Below, piece by piece: positions 1 to 6,228 of a stretch of 10,006 nucleotides of DNA (within the stretch, counting starts at the first letter, position 1; the number at the start of each line of letters is the position of its first letter). Position numbers and translations under genes: made by a program. The notes under the pieces were generated by a model. That model was not told the DNA's origin, made no database searches, and worked only from the letters and a program-made list of their open reading frames with translations. The stretch comes from an uncultured Christensenellaceae bacterium. Lineage in GTDB: Bacteria > Bacillota > Clostridia > Christensenellales > Borkfalkiaceae. The stretch covers positions 1 through 10,006 of the forward strand of contig CAJUPX010000034.1 of the NCBI GenBank assembly GCA_910588685.1, in the 5' to 3' direction.

Positions 1-53
1 AGGGAGTAGTACGGGAAACCGTAGCAAGGGTTCAAATCCCTTCTTCCGCGCCA
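1..53 (+). tRNA. tRNA 3' portion, class II, probably tRNA-Ser (5' part outside window)
   Basis: The 3' part of a tRNA gene with encoded CCA (51-53). Visible parts are the anticodon-stem 3' strand GGGAG (2-6), a long variable arm of 5 bp with a GAAA loop (TACGG 10-14, CCGTA 19-23), a T arm AAGGG/CCCTT around the loop TTCAAAT (26-42), and the acceptor 3' strand CTTCCGC (43-49). The long variable arm limits it to Ser, Leu or Tyr (or Sec). The discriminator base G50 fits Ser, since bacterial Leu and Tyr tRNAs normally carry A there. The 7-nt rather than 8-nt acceptor strand argues against Sec. The anticodon lies upstream of the window, so the isoacceptor cannot be read. Confidence 0.88.
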
Positions 54-102
54 AAAGACATACGCAAGAACAGATTTTTGATTTGTTGCGTGTGTCTTTT
101 TC
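53..102 (+). terminator. Rho-independent terminator of the tRNA gene
   Basis: A 15-bp stem pairs 53-67 (AAAAGACATACGCAA) with 86-100 (TTGCGTGTGTCTTTT), with one U-G wobble and an 18-nt loop. It ends in a T run and begins at the last base of the tRNA CCA, so it most likely ends the tRNA transcript. Confidence 0.7.
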
Positions 103-110
103 TATAAATA

Positions 111-137
111 AAAACGCCCGGTACCGGGCGTTTTTTT
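111..137. terminator. Bidirectional terminator between tRNA and DUF4085-like gene
   Basis: A perfect 24-nt palindrome (AAAACGCCCGGT at 111-122, ACCGGGCGTTTT at 123-134) is followed by more T on the plus strand and has a T-rich tract on the minus strand. It starts just past the stop codon of the minus-strand gene (140-142), so it can end that gene's transcript and back up the tRNA terminator from the other side. Confidence 0.85.
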
Positions 138-139
138 AA

Positions 140-1030
140 TTAGTTCGTACTGTTGTTGCTTTCATATGTTCCCTCTGATATGTCGGTGCCGCTCACCGTT
201 AAATACCATAATTCAGTTTCTTCTATTTCGCTATTGTTGTCCACCAAAAAATGCGCTTCAAATTTATCGTCCGTACGGTGCAGCTCGGCGGCTATAATCC
301 TGCTCCAAGGACAGTTCGGCACGTCTTTGTCATACGAATGTATAGTTTTGCCGTCCCCTTCAATAATTTTTCCGTTTTTGACAATCAAGCATTTATTGTT
401 GACGCTTTTTAAATATATATCGCCGCCCTTTTCTTCAATTCCTAAAAGCAAAAAATCCTGATATTCGTTAAATCCGAGTTCTTTGTTTAAAAAACTTTCC
501 GCCTCGTCAGTTTCGTAATAAGCTTTATTTTGTACTTCCTTAATAGTTTTTCTCAAATTCGCGCAAAACGGTCGCAGCAACTTTTTCACTTCCGCGCTTG
601 CATACCCCAGCGCGAATACGCGTATATCCGCAACTTTACTAAGTATTTCCTGCGGCAACATACTGTAAAGCTCTATAAACTTGCGGTTGCGCTCTTCAAA
701 CTGCGCCTTACATAATTTTTCGTCAAACGGATACACCTTTTTATTTTTGTGTAATCTTTTGTACAGATTTTTTATTTCCTCTCTGCGGAGACGCTCCTCT
801 TCGGTAATGTTCGGCTCAAATAAATACTTGTCTAATTTATCAATATCGTTTGTTGTGTCGCGGTACCAGTCCAGCGACCTGCTTACGCTCTCAAAAACAG
901 CGTACGTTTTTTCATAAACACGATTATAAAAATTTTCGTTTATTTGCTCTGCGCTTTTTGACTTTTTTACGCTCATATTAGCATAAGACAACAAGAGCAA
1001 CGTGTAAAATTCCTTTGTAAAGTATTTCAT
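140..1030 (-). CDS. DUF4085-like protein of unknown function
   Basis: A 296-residue protein with no signal peptide and no convincing membrane segment, so probably cytosolic. Its opening MKYFTKEFY matches the N-terminal signature I recall for the DUF4085 family of Bacillota, whose function is not established. Residues about 30-170 are charged and predicted mostly helical (for example a run rich in E, R and K near 76-100). The last third, from about 200, looks beta-rich with several W and G residues (ELWYLTVSG near 271-279). The start is supported by AAGGAG about 6 nt upstream (minus strand, around 1037-1042). The gene is monocistronic, ends at the palindromic terminator 111-134, and is divergent from the broken XRE gene at 1267, so the operators at 1185-1250 lie between the two. 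I see no clear promoter. The family call rests on memory of the N-terminus, not a search. Confidence 0.75.
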   Translation of the reverse strand: MKYFTKEFYTLLLLSYANMSVKKSKSAEQINENFYNRVYEKTYAVFESVSRSLDWYRDTTNDIDKLDKYLFEPNITEEERLRREEIKNLYKRLHKNKKVYPFDEKLCKAQFEERNRKFIELYSMLPQEILSKVADIRVFALGYASAEVKKLLRPFCANLRKTIKEVQNKAYYETDEAESFLNKELGFNEYQDFLLLGIEEKGGDIYLKSVNNKCLIVKNGKIIEGDGKTIHSYDKDVPNCPWSRIIAAELHRTDDKFEAHFLVDNNSEIEETELWYLTVSGTDISEGTYESNNSTN

Positions 1031-1181
1031 ATTTTTCTCCTTAAATTGTTTAATTTATAAAAATCAAACGTATATTTAATACAAAATTATTATTTTAAGC
1101 GCCTATTTATTATTTACCTATTTCTCGCTTTCTTACTCCCCGTAACATTTCAAATTTTGGTATCATACAACAAAATTATGC

Positions 1182-1205
1182 AAGTTTACGAACGGTCGTA
1201 AACTT
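1182..1205. promoter_or_regulatory. Palindromic operator, copy 1
   Basis: A perfect 10-bp inverted repeat, AAGTTTACGA and TCGTAAACTT, separated by ACGG. The core TTTACGA-N4-TCGTAAA recurs 47 bp downstream, the pattern expected for a dimeric DNA-binding regulator. It has no T run, so it is not a terminator. It lies between the DUF4085-like gene and the broken XRE gene. Confidence 0.65.
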
Positions 1206-1230
1206 AATTTCAAAAAATAACCCAAACTAT

Positions 1231-1250
1231 ATTTACGGGCAATCGTAAAT
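1231..1250. promoter_or_regulatory. Palindromic operator, copy 2
   Basis: The second copy of the same site reads TTTACGG-N4-TCGTAAA (1232-1249), with one changed base in the left arm compared with copy 1. It ends 16 bp before the ATG of the XRE remnant and directly precedes its ribosome binding site (GAGGGG, 1253-1258). A bound protein here would block expression of that gene, which fits an autorepressed XRE regulator. Confidence 0.65.
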
Positions 1251-1266
1251 ACGAGGGGTTCTAAAT

Positions 1267-1456
1267 ATGAAATTAAAAGACAGTATTGCAAAGCGCGTTA
1301 AAGAATTATGCGATATAAACCATTTATCAGTTCACGGACTAAGCCTTAAATCCGGCGTTGCAAATTCTACGCTCTGCGATATAATTAAAGCAAAATCAAT
1401 ATTTTAACGTATCAATAGATTATCTCATTACAGGCAAAGAATTTAATAAAAAATAA
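1267..1456 (+). pseudogene. Broken XRE-family (Cro/CI-type HTH) regulator
   Basis: The reading frame from ATG 1267 gives 46 residues ending at TAA 1405-1407. It begins MKLKDSIAKRVKELCD and carries a recognisable helix-turn-helix half (LSVHGLSLKSGVANSTLCDI, residues 20-39). One base out of frame, from 1397 to the stop at 1454-1456, is QYFNVSIDYLITGKEFNKK. That is the usual C-terminal ending of XRE proteins, of the form YFNVSxDYLxTGKE. Joined, the two parts lack the roughly 10-15 residues (helix 4 region, typically ...TLxKLA...) that normally link them. The simplest reading is a small internal deletion near 1396-1399 that also shifted the frame. The ribosome binding site, both upstream operators and a terminator are still present, so the decay may be recent. 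A working 46-residue truncated protein is possible but lacks the end of the fold. Confidence 0.75.
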
Positions 1457-1461
1457 GCAAT

Positions 1462-1487
1462 ACCCGCTATGCGGGTGGTTTTATTTT
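1462..1487 (+). terminator. Terminator of the XRE remnant
   Basis: The stem ACCCGC (1462-1467) and GCGGGT (1471-1476) with loop TAT is followed by GGTTTTATTTTAT. It lies 5 nt after the ancestral stop codon at 1454-1456. Confidence 0.75.
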
Positions 1488-1491
1488 ATAC

Positions 1492-1515
1492 AAAAAAAGG
1501 GAGCATTTGCTCCCC
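1492..1515 (-). terminator. Terminator of rplI
   Basis: Read on the minus strand, a 6-bp stem (GGGAGC 1499-1504 with GCTCCC 1509-1514, loop of 4) is followed by seven T (1498-1492). It starts 4 nt after the rplI stop codon. Confidence 0.88.
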
Positions 1516-1519
1516 TCTT

Positions 1520-1963
1520 TTATTCTGCTTCCACAGTGATTTTAATTTTTGCGGAAATGCCTTCCATAAGTTTCAGCTCTATATCGTAGTCGCCGACGTT
1601 TTTAATAGGCTGTGTTAACACAACTTTCTTTTTATCCACGTTATAGCCGGACGCAATAAGCGAATCGGAAACGTTTGCGCCCGTTACCGAGCCGAAAACC
1701 TTGCCGTTCTGTCCCGCCTTTATTTTTACCGTAAACGACTTGCCCGAAAGCTCTTTAGCCATTGCCTGCATTGCCTTTATCTCTTCCGCCTTATGATAAT
1801 CGGCAGCCGCTTTCTTCTGGTTTAAATCGTTAAGCTTGCCCGCTGTAGCCGCTTCCGCCAAGCCCTTTTTTATGAGGAAGTTGCGCGCATAGCCTTCGTT
1901 AACGTCTATTACCTCGCCTTTTTTACCCTGTCCTTTTACGTCTTGCAATAATATTATCTTCAT
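1520..1963 (-). CDS. rplI: 50S ribosomal protein L9 (bL9)
   Basis: Large-subunit ribosomal protein L9 binds 23S rRNA near the base of the L1 stalk and helps keep the reading frame during translation. The 147 residues match the usual length. The N-terminal RNA-binding domain (1 to about 50) shows the family pattern: MKIILLQDVKGQGKKGEVIDV, then GYARNFL and GLAEAAT (to about residue 40). A long charged connecting helix covers about 43-75. The C-terminal domain follows, with the GKVFGSVT segment near 87-94. The start is fixed by AAGGAG at 1974-1969, 5 nt upstream. The gene has its own promoter and terminator, so it appears to be a single-gene unit rather than sitting next to rpsF, ssb and rpsR or gdpP and dnaB, as is common. 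Identification is secure. Confidence 0.98.
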   Translation of the reverse strand: MKIILLQDVKGQGKKGEVIDVNEGYARNFLIKKGLAEAATAGKLNDLNQKKAAADYHKAEEIKAMQAMAKELSGKSFTVKIKAGQNGKVFGSVTGANVSDSLIASGYNVDKKKVVLTQPIKNVGDYDIELKLMEGISAKIKITVEAE

Positions 1964-1976
1964 AGTAGCTCCTTAC

Positions 1977-1988
1977 GGCGTTACCGCC
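1977..1988 (-). promoter_or_regulatory. GNRA-capped hairpin in rplI leader
   Basis: Minus-strand GGCG-GTAA-CGCC forms a 4-bp GC stem with a GNRA tetraloop. If transcription starts about 7 nt past the -10 box (near 1990), this hairpin is the first thing in the mRNA and ends 2 nt before the Shine-Dalgarno sequence. It could stabilise the 5' end or affect initiation. No function is shown by the sequence. Confidence 0.4.
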
Positions 1989-1996
1989 TTAAATAT

Positions 1997-2025
1997 ATTT
2001 TAAGCCAAAGAGCGGCGTTTGTCAA
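1997..2025 (-). promoter_or_regulatory. Sigma-A promoter of rplI
   Basis: Minus strand: -35 TTGACA (2025-2020, perfect consensus), 17-bp spacer, -10 TAAAAT (2002-1997). The predicted start near 1990 leaves a leader of about 27 nt. The two boxes and the spacing are the same as in the glyS promoter in this window. Confidence 0.85.
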
Positions 2026-2075
2026 TGTATAATTAAAATAAACTCATACAAAATATATTTAAGGAGGATTTTGTT

Positions 2076-2228
2076 ATGGAAAATGTAAATCACGGCATAG
2101 CTTGCGACGTCAGCACCTGTAAATATAACCATTCCGGCTGCAACTGCACCCTCGACCACATCAAGGTCGGCTGCGCTTGCAACTCCGTAGAATGCACTTG
2201 CTGCGAGAGCTACTCTCAAAAAGTTTAA
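2076..2228 (+). CDS. DUF1540 small Cys-rich protein
   Basis: A 50-residue protein with nine cysteines (10, 15, 22, 24, 33, 35, 40, 42, 43). Residues 10-33 follow the DUF1540 pattern: C-x4-CKYN, a Cys pair, then a hydrophobic/charged stretch with IKVGC. The family is widespread in Clostridia. Its function is not established, and the cysteine pattern suggests metal binding. The start is supported by AAGGAGG (2061-2067) 8 nt before the ATG. It has no signal peptide or membrane segment. It is a single gene, divergent from rplI and convergent with the fhs operon, with a terminator at 2242-2265. I see no convincing sigma-A promoter. A TATAAT is present at 2028-2033 but without a good -35, so an alternative sigma factor is possible. 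Confidence 0.88.
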   Translation: MENVNHGIACDVSTCKYNHSGCNCTLDHIKVGCACNSVECTCCESYSQKV

Positions 2229-2241
2229 AAAATAAAATTTA

Positions 2242-2277
2242 GGCTCAAGGTATTTACCTTGAGCCCTTTTACTTTAT
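2242..2277. terminator. Bidirectional terminator, DUF1540 gene and fhs operon
   Basis: An 11-bp perfect stem (GGCTCAAGGTA 2242-2252 with TACCTTGAGCC 2255-2265) is followed by CTTTTACTTTAT on the plus strand. On the minus strand it is followed by TAAATTTTATTTTTT. It lies between the convergent ends of the DUF1540 gene (2228) and the CvpA-like gene (2282). Confidence 0.88.
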
Positions 2278-2281
2278 GTAA

Positions 2282-3484
2282 TTAACTGAGCCACTCCCTT
2301 ATAGGAAGTTCTTTCACCGTTCCTGTTGCCAGAATGAGGTTTTCGCCGTACATATATTTAGCCAGCTGCGATTCGGAGAAATACGCGGTGAATTTTGAGA
2401 GCATTTCCAAATCGGATATAGGCTGTAATACATAACCTATAAACAGTATTACCCCGAGTATAACCGCCGTTCCGAATACCGCGCCGAACACGCCGTCAAT
2501 AAAGTACACAACCGAGCTGTTACGCGCCAAGTGGATAATTCTGGGAACAAATATCCTTAAAATCATTATTACCACCGCGAGCAATATAAACACGGCAACC
2601 GTCAATATGCTCTTTGCAATGTTTATAAGAGGTATTACGTCTTTTACTTTTTCAAGGAATGCCAGCGTTCCGAGCTTGTCTGCAAGGCTCTGCGCCGCGC
2701 CTGCAAACGACGGTGCGTTAAATGCAAGATTCCACGAAACAAACGCCGCGCCCGCAAACATTGCCAAAACAATTAAAGACCAGAGCGTTTGGGAAAAACC
2801 GCTCGAAAATCCGCTTTTTACGCAAAGGAATATTATCGCCACAACAAACAAATCCATTACGCGGGGTTTTAAAAGTTTCCAGAGCTCGCCCGCAAAAACG
2901 TCCTGAACGGCGTTTGTTATAAACTCAATCTGGATAAGGTCAATAAATACAAGCACCAACGAGAATATGAGCGTCATTATAACCGCGCCCTTGACGGCAA
3001 GAGCAACAGCGCCGAAAATCCTGTCTAATATACCGCACGCGCCGCGTATTTCGTCGTTATTTATTTTACGTTTCTTTTTCTTACCCTTTTTACCGGTTAC
3101 AGGCGCATATTCTTCAATCTCGTTCTCGTCCATCGAGTCGCTCATTCCGTCGTCGTCCTCGTCAACGCCCTCAACGTCGAATTCGTCGTATTCGTATTCC
3201 TCGCGCGCCATACTTCTCTTTTTGCCTTTTCTGAAAAGACCGCGCAAGCCGCCCGAAAGTATTTTAAGTACGATAAGCGCAACAACGGTTGTGCCGAGCA
3301 TTAAAACGCCGGGCATAATTCCGTCGCCGACTTTGCCGATAACGCCGCCCAGAGCAAGCACTATTACAGCGGCGAACACAAATTCAAGACCCCAGGAATT
3401 AACGCGGGTAAAACCCTTGCCGAAACCTATGAAAAGTCCCAGAACGGCAGCCGCGGCTATTCCGCCCAAAATTATAATTTCCAT
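2282..3484 (-). CDS. CvpA-like integral membrane protein with apparent internal duplication
   Basis: A 400-residue membrane protein resembling the CvpA (colicin V production) family, but about twice the usual 160-200 residues. Likely membrane helices are at about 3-22, 33-50, 57-77, 156-183, 210-224, 234-254, 290-312 and 330-354. The family-like motif GFGKGFTRVNSWGLEF (20-35) recurs as GFSSGFSQTLWSL (225-237). The matching second motif ILDRIFGAVALAVKG (152-166) recurs as FIDGVFGAVFGTAV (328-341). Between the third and fourth helices of the first half is a soluble insert with an acidic run (95-126) and a Lys-rich run (132-140). It is the last gene of the fhs operon, 17 nt after glnS, with GAGAGG 6 nt upstream of the start. 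CvpA proteins are linked to membrane-level processes, but their molecular role is unclear, and the function here is unknown. Confidence 0.72.
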   Translation of the reverse strand: MEIIILGGIAAAAVLGLFIGFGKGFTRVNSWGLEFVFAAVIVLALGGVIGKVGDGIMPGVLMLGTTVVALIVLKILSGGLRGLFRKGKKRSMAREEYEYDEFDVEGVDEDDDGMSDSMDENEIEEYAPVTGKKGKKKKRKINNDEIRGACGILDRIFGAVALAVKGAVIMTLIFSLVLVFIDLIQIEFITNAVQDVFAGELWKLLKPRVMDLFVVAIIFLCVKSGFSSGFSQTLWSLIVLAMFAGAAFVSWNLAFNAPSFAGAAQSLADKLGTLAFLEKVKDVIPLINIAKSILTVAVFILLAVVIMILRIFVPRIIHLARNSSVVYFIDGVFGAVFGTAVILGVILFIGYVLQPISDLEMLSKFTAYFSESQLAKYMYGENLILATGTVKELPIREWLS

Positions 3485-3501
3485 ATTTTCCTCTCTAATT
3501 G

Positions 3502-5148
3502 TTATTTATTGAAGCTGTCTTTAAGTGAAACGATTTCTGATAACACAAGCCCGCCGTCCGTACATTTTTTATAATATCCTACACGCATTAACTGATAGCG
3601 GGTATCGTCCGCACACTCTGAAAGATAAGGCTCCGCTTTACCGTGAATTATCTTTTCGCTGTTGCCGTTGAGCCTTTCCGCGTAATCCTGGTCGGGATAC
3701 TGCTCGTCCTTCAAAAGCGATTCGTACTGTCTGAATTCGGCGTCTACTCCGTATTTACAGTCAACCCACTGAATTACTCCTTTTGCCTTTATATCGGTTT
3801 TTACGTCCGAGCCGCTGCGCGTTTCGGGGAAATACGTGCATAATATTTCCTCGACACGCCCGTCTGAGGTCAGTTTAACGTCGTCACACCGCACTATGTA
3901 CGCGCCTTTAAGCCGCACATATCCGCCTTTTTGCAGACGCTTGTATTTGGGAGGAGGGTTTAACGAAAAGTCGTCGCCGTCGATATACACGCTGCCGGTA
4001 AAGTCAATCAACCTTATACCCGAACCCTCTTTTGCGGGATTTTTTTCAAACTCGAGTTTTTCTTCGCCCGAATAGTTTGTTATAGTTAATTTTACGGGGT
4101 TTAACACCGCCATTGCCCTCTCGGCGTTCTCGTTGAGGTTATCGCGTATGCAGCTGTTAAGCTGCGCAATATCCACAACCGAATACGCCTTTGCAACGCC
4201 CACGTCCGCGCAGAACTTTTTAAGCGCCTCCGGCGGTACTCCGCGGTTTTTAAGTCCCATAATAGTGGGCATTCTCGGGTCGTCCCAGCCGCGTACAAAG
4301 CCCTCGTCCACCAGCTTTTTAAGATAACGCTTTGACATAAGCGTATTGGTTATATTGAGCCGTGCAAACTCTATCTGTCTGGGCAATGGTTTGGGAAGCC
4401 CCGACCTCTCCACAAACCAATTATATATAGGTCTGTGGTTTTCAAATTCGAGCGAGCAAAGAGAATGGGTTATCCCCTCTATGGCGTCCGACACCGGGTG
4501 CGCAAAATCGTACATAGGATATATGCACCACTTATCGCCGGTGCGGTAATGCTCCACGTGCGCAATGCGGTAAATTACGGGGTCGCGCATATTAAGGTTG
4601 GGCGACGACATATCTATCTTAGCCCTCAATACTTTTGACCCGTCGGGGTATTTGCCCGCTTTCATCTCGCGGAAAAGCTTTAAATTTTCTTCTACGCTTC
4701 TGTTGCGGTAAGGCGAGTTTTTTCCCGGCTCGGTGAGGGTGCCGCGCGTTGCCGTAATCTCCTCCGCAGAGAGGTCGCACACGTATGCATTGCCGTCTGT
4801 TATGTATTTTTCGGCTATTTCATAGAGCTTGTCGTAATAGTCGGAGGCAAAAACCAGCTTATCATACTCGAAACCGAGCCACTTAACCGCTTCCACAATG
4901 GAATTTACGTACTCATAATCCTCTTTTGCGGGGTTGGTGTCGTCCATTCTCAAATTGAGCTTGCCCGAATACTTGTCCTTTACCGCAAAGTTTATACACA
5001 TAGCTTTTACGTGACCGATGTGCAGATAACCGTTGGGTTCGGGAGGGAAACGCACCTGAATCTTATTGCCCGTTCCCTCGAACTTTCCCGCTTCAAGTTC
5101 CTCGTTTATAATCTGTTCTATAAAATTTGTTGCTTCGGGTAATTTCAT
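3502..5148 (-). CDS. glnS: Glutaminyl-tRNA synthetase
   Basis: A class I aminoacyl-tRNA synthetase that joins glutamine to tRNA-Gln using ATP in the cytosol. The 548 residues fit the family (about 550). The HIGH motif is in PPEPNGYLHIGH (35-46), and the KMSKS-type loop is MSKR (271-274), the GlnRS variant. The GlnRS signature DFAHPVSDAIEGITHSLCSLEFENHRP spans 214-240 and separates it from GluRS. The C-terminal beta-barrel anticodon-binding region covers about 340-548. The start is fixed by AGGGGAG a few nt upstream, 12 nt after the Sel1-repeat gene, within the fhs operon. Most Bacillota make Gln-tRNA through GluRS plus GatCAB instead. A GlnRS here marks a lineage that acquired this enzyme, and it predicts that GatCAB may be absent or used only for Asn. 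Confidence 0.97.
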   Translation of the reverse strand: MKLPEATNFIEQIINEELEAGKFEGTGNKIQVRFPPEPNGYLHIGHVKAMCINFAVKDKYSGKLNLRMDDTNPAKEDYEYVNSIVEAVKWLGFEYDKLVFASDYYDKLYEIAEKYITDGNAYVCDLSAEEITATRGTLTEPGKNSPYRNRSVEENLKLFREMKAGKYPDGSKVLRAKIDMSSPNLNMRDPVIYRIAHVEHYRTGDKWCIYPMYDFAHPVSDAIEGITHSLCSLEFENHRPIYNWFVERSGLPKPLPRQIEFARLNITNTLMSKRYLKKLVDEGFVRGWDDPRMPTIMGLKNRGVPPEALKKFCADVGVAKAYSVVDIAQLNSCIRDNLNENAERAMAVLNPVKLTITNYSGEEKLEFEKNPAKEGSGIRLIDFTGSVYIDGDDFSLNPPPKYKRLQKGGYVRLKGAYIVRCDDVKLTSDGRVEEILCTYFPETRSGSDVKTDIKAKGVIQWVDCKYGVDAEFRQYESLLKDEQYPDQDYAERLNGNSEKIIHGKAEPYLSECADDTRYQLMRVGYYKKCTDGGLVLSEIVSLKDSFNK

Positions 5149-5160
5149 ACTCCCCTCTGT

Positions 5161-6213
5161 TTATTCGGATTTTTTATACCATTCTTCGGCTTTTTTACCG
5201 TCTTTTTCTACTCCGTAGCCGTTCTGATAACAGTATCCAAGATTATAGTAACCGCCCTTGTTGCCTTGCTCCGCAGCTTTTTTAAACCAAAAAACTGCTT
5301 TATCGTAATCCTGCCCGATACCTTTGCCTTCCAGATAGCAAGTACCTAACTTACTTTGCGCCGACGCGCAACCGTTTTCGGCGGATTTTATAAACCATTC
5401 CACGCCTTTTTGATAGTCAAAGTCGTAATCGTACAGCTTTGGATTTCTGTAAAATATGCCCTTGCCGTAAAAATAGCAAACGCCTAACCAGAACTGAGCC
5501 GACGCGTTTCCCTGTTCCGCCGATTTTGAAAGCCATTTTACGGCATTGTCAAAATCCCTTTCTACCACAATACCTTTATAGTAAGCATAGCCCAGATAAT
5601 ATTGCGCATTACCGACGCCCTGCCCGGCGGCTTTCTTAAACCATTCTATTGCCTTTTTCAAGTCTTTTGCAATGCCTTCGCCGTAAGCATAAGCCGTTGC
5701 CAAATTATATTGGGCGTTTGCCTCGCCAAGCCCGGCGGCTTTGAGAAAGTACTCCGCGCTTTTTTCCAAACTTTTCTGTACGCCCGTTCCGGTTTTATAA
5801 CACACGCCGCATTCGTTTAATGCCTTTGGATAATTTTGCAAAGCAGCTTTTTCAAACAACTCAAACGCTTTACCCTTATCCTGTTCAACGCATATTCCGT
5901 ATTTATAGCAACGTGCAATATTGCAGATTGCCACCGGATTTTTCTGTTCTGCGGATTTATTGTACCAAACAAACGCAGTTTCAACGTTTTTTTCAACGCC
6001 GTTGCCCGTTTCATAACAACATCCCAAAAAATTCTGCGAGTCGCCATTACCCTGACCGGCAGATTTTTTCAGCCAGAATACCGCGCTTTCATAATCGCGT
6101 TCAATATCGGTTCCGTCGTAATATTTACAGGCAACTTTAAACTGTGCGTCGGCATCGCCCTTTTTGGCTTTTTTCAGCAACTGCTTAAATTCTTTATTCT
6201 TTTTACCGAACAT
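5161..6213 (-). CDS. Sel1-like repeat (tetratricopeptide-type) protein
   Basis: A 350-residue protein made almost entirely of nine Sel1-like repeats of 36 residues, starting near 22, 58, 94, 130, 166, 202, 238, 282 and 318. Each follows the pattern AQxxLGxCYxxGxGVxxDxxKAxxWxxKAAxQG. Repeat 7 is lengthened by about 8 residues through a Tyr/Asp-rich insert near 255-265. Such repeats form an alpha-solenoid that binds proteins. There is no signal peptide (the N-terminus is MFGKKNKEFK), so it should be cytosolic. It lies 15 nt after fhs and 12 nt before glnS, so it is co-transcribed with housekeeping genes. Its partner cannot be told from sequence. No Shine-Dalgarno sequence is visible before the ATG, which suggests coupling to translation of fhs. 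Confidence 0.92.
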   Translation of the reverse strand: MFGKKNKEFKQLLKKAKKGDADAQFKVACKYYDGTDIERDYESAVFWLKKSAGQGNGDSQNFLGCCYETGNGVEKNVETAFVWYNKSAEQKNPVAICNIARCYKYGICVEQDKGKAFELFEKAALQNYPKALNECGVCYKTGTGVQKSLEKSAEYFLKAAGLGEANAQYNLATAYAYGEGIAKDLKKAIEWFKKAAGQGVGNAQYYLGYAYYKGIVVERDFDNAVKWLSKSAEQGNASAQFWLGVCYFYGKGIFYRNPKLYDYDFDYQKGVEWFIKSAENGCASAQSKLGTCYLEGKGIGQDYDKAVFWFKKAAEQGNKGGYYNLGYCYQNGYGVEKDGKKAEEWYKKSE

Positions 6214-6228
6214 TGCGTATAAATTGTT
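6214..6228 (-). promoter_or_regulatory. fhs to Sel1-repeat junction without a Shine-Dalgarno sequence
   Basis: The 15 nt between the fhs stop and the Sel1-repeat ATG read AACAATTTATACGCA on the minus strand and contain no GGAGG-like run. The other two junctions of the operon have clear ones (AGGGGAG and GAGAGG). No better in-frame start is visible nearby. Terminating ribosomes could restart here. Confidence 0.5.

Noticed and set aside
1..53. tRNA 3' end as an integration (att) site for a mobile element
   Set aside because: No direct repeat of the tRNA 3' end and no integrase are visible in the window, so the idea is not supported here.
2022..2219. 65-residue open frame on the minus strand
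   Set aside because: It is antisense to the DUF1540 gene at 2076-2228, which has a ribosome binding site and family motif. The minus frame has neither.
2967..3512. 181-residue Ser/Pro-rich open frame on the plus strand
   Set aside because: It lies antisense to the CvpA-like gene. Its Ser-rich run is just the complement of the acidic codons there, and it has no ribosome binding site or family resemblance.
5161..6213. Periodic DNA similarity at about 108-bp steps, considered as a DNA repeat or CRISPR-like array
   Set aside because: The period is 36 codons and matches the Sel1 protein repeats. The copies are similar in protein, not identical in DNA, and there are no spacers.
5836..6222. 128-residue Phe-rich open frame on the plus strand
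   Set aside because: It is antisense to the Sel1-repeat gene. The composition reflects the complement of Lys-rich repeats.
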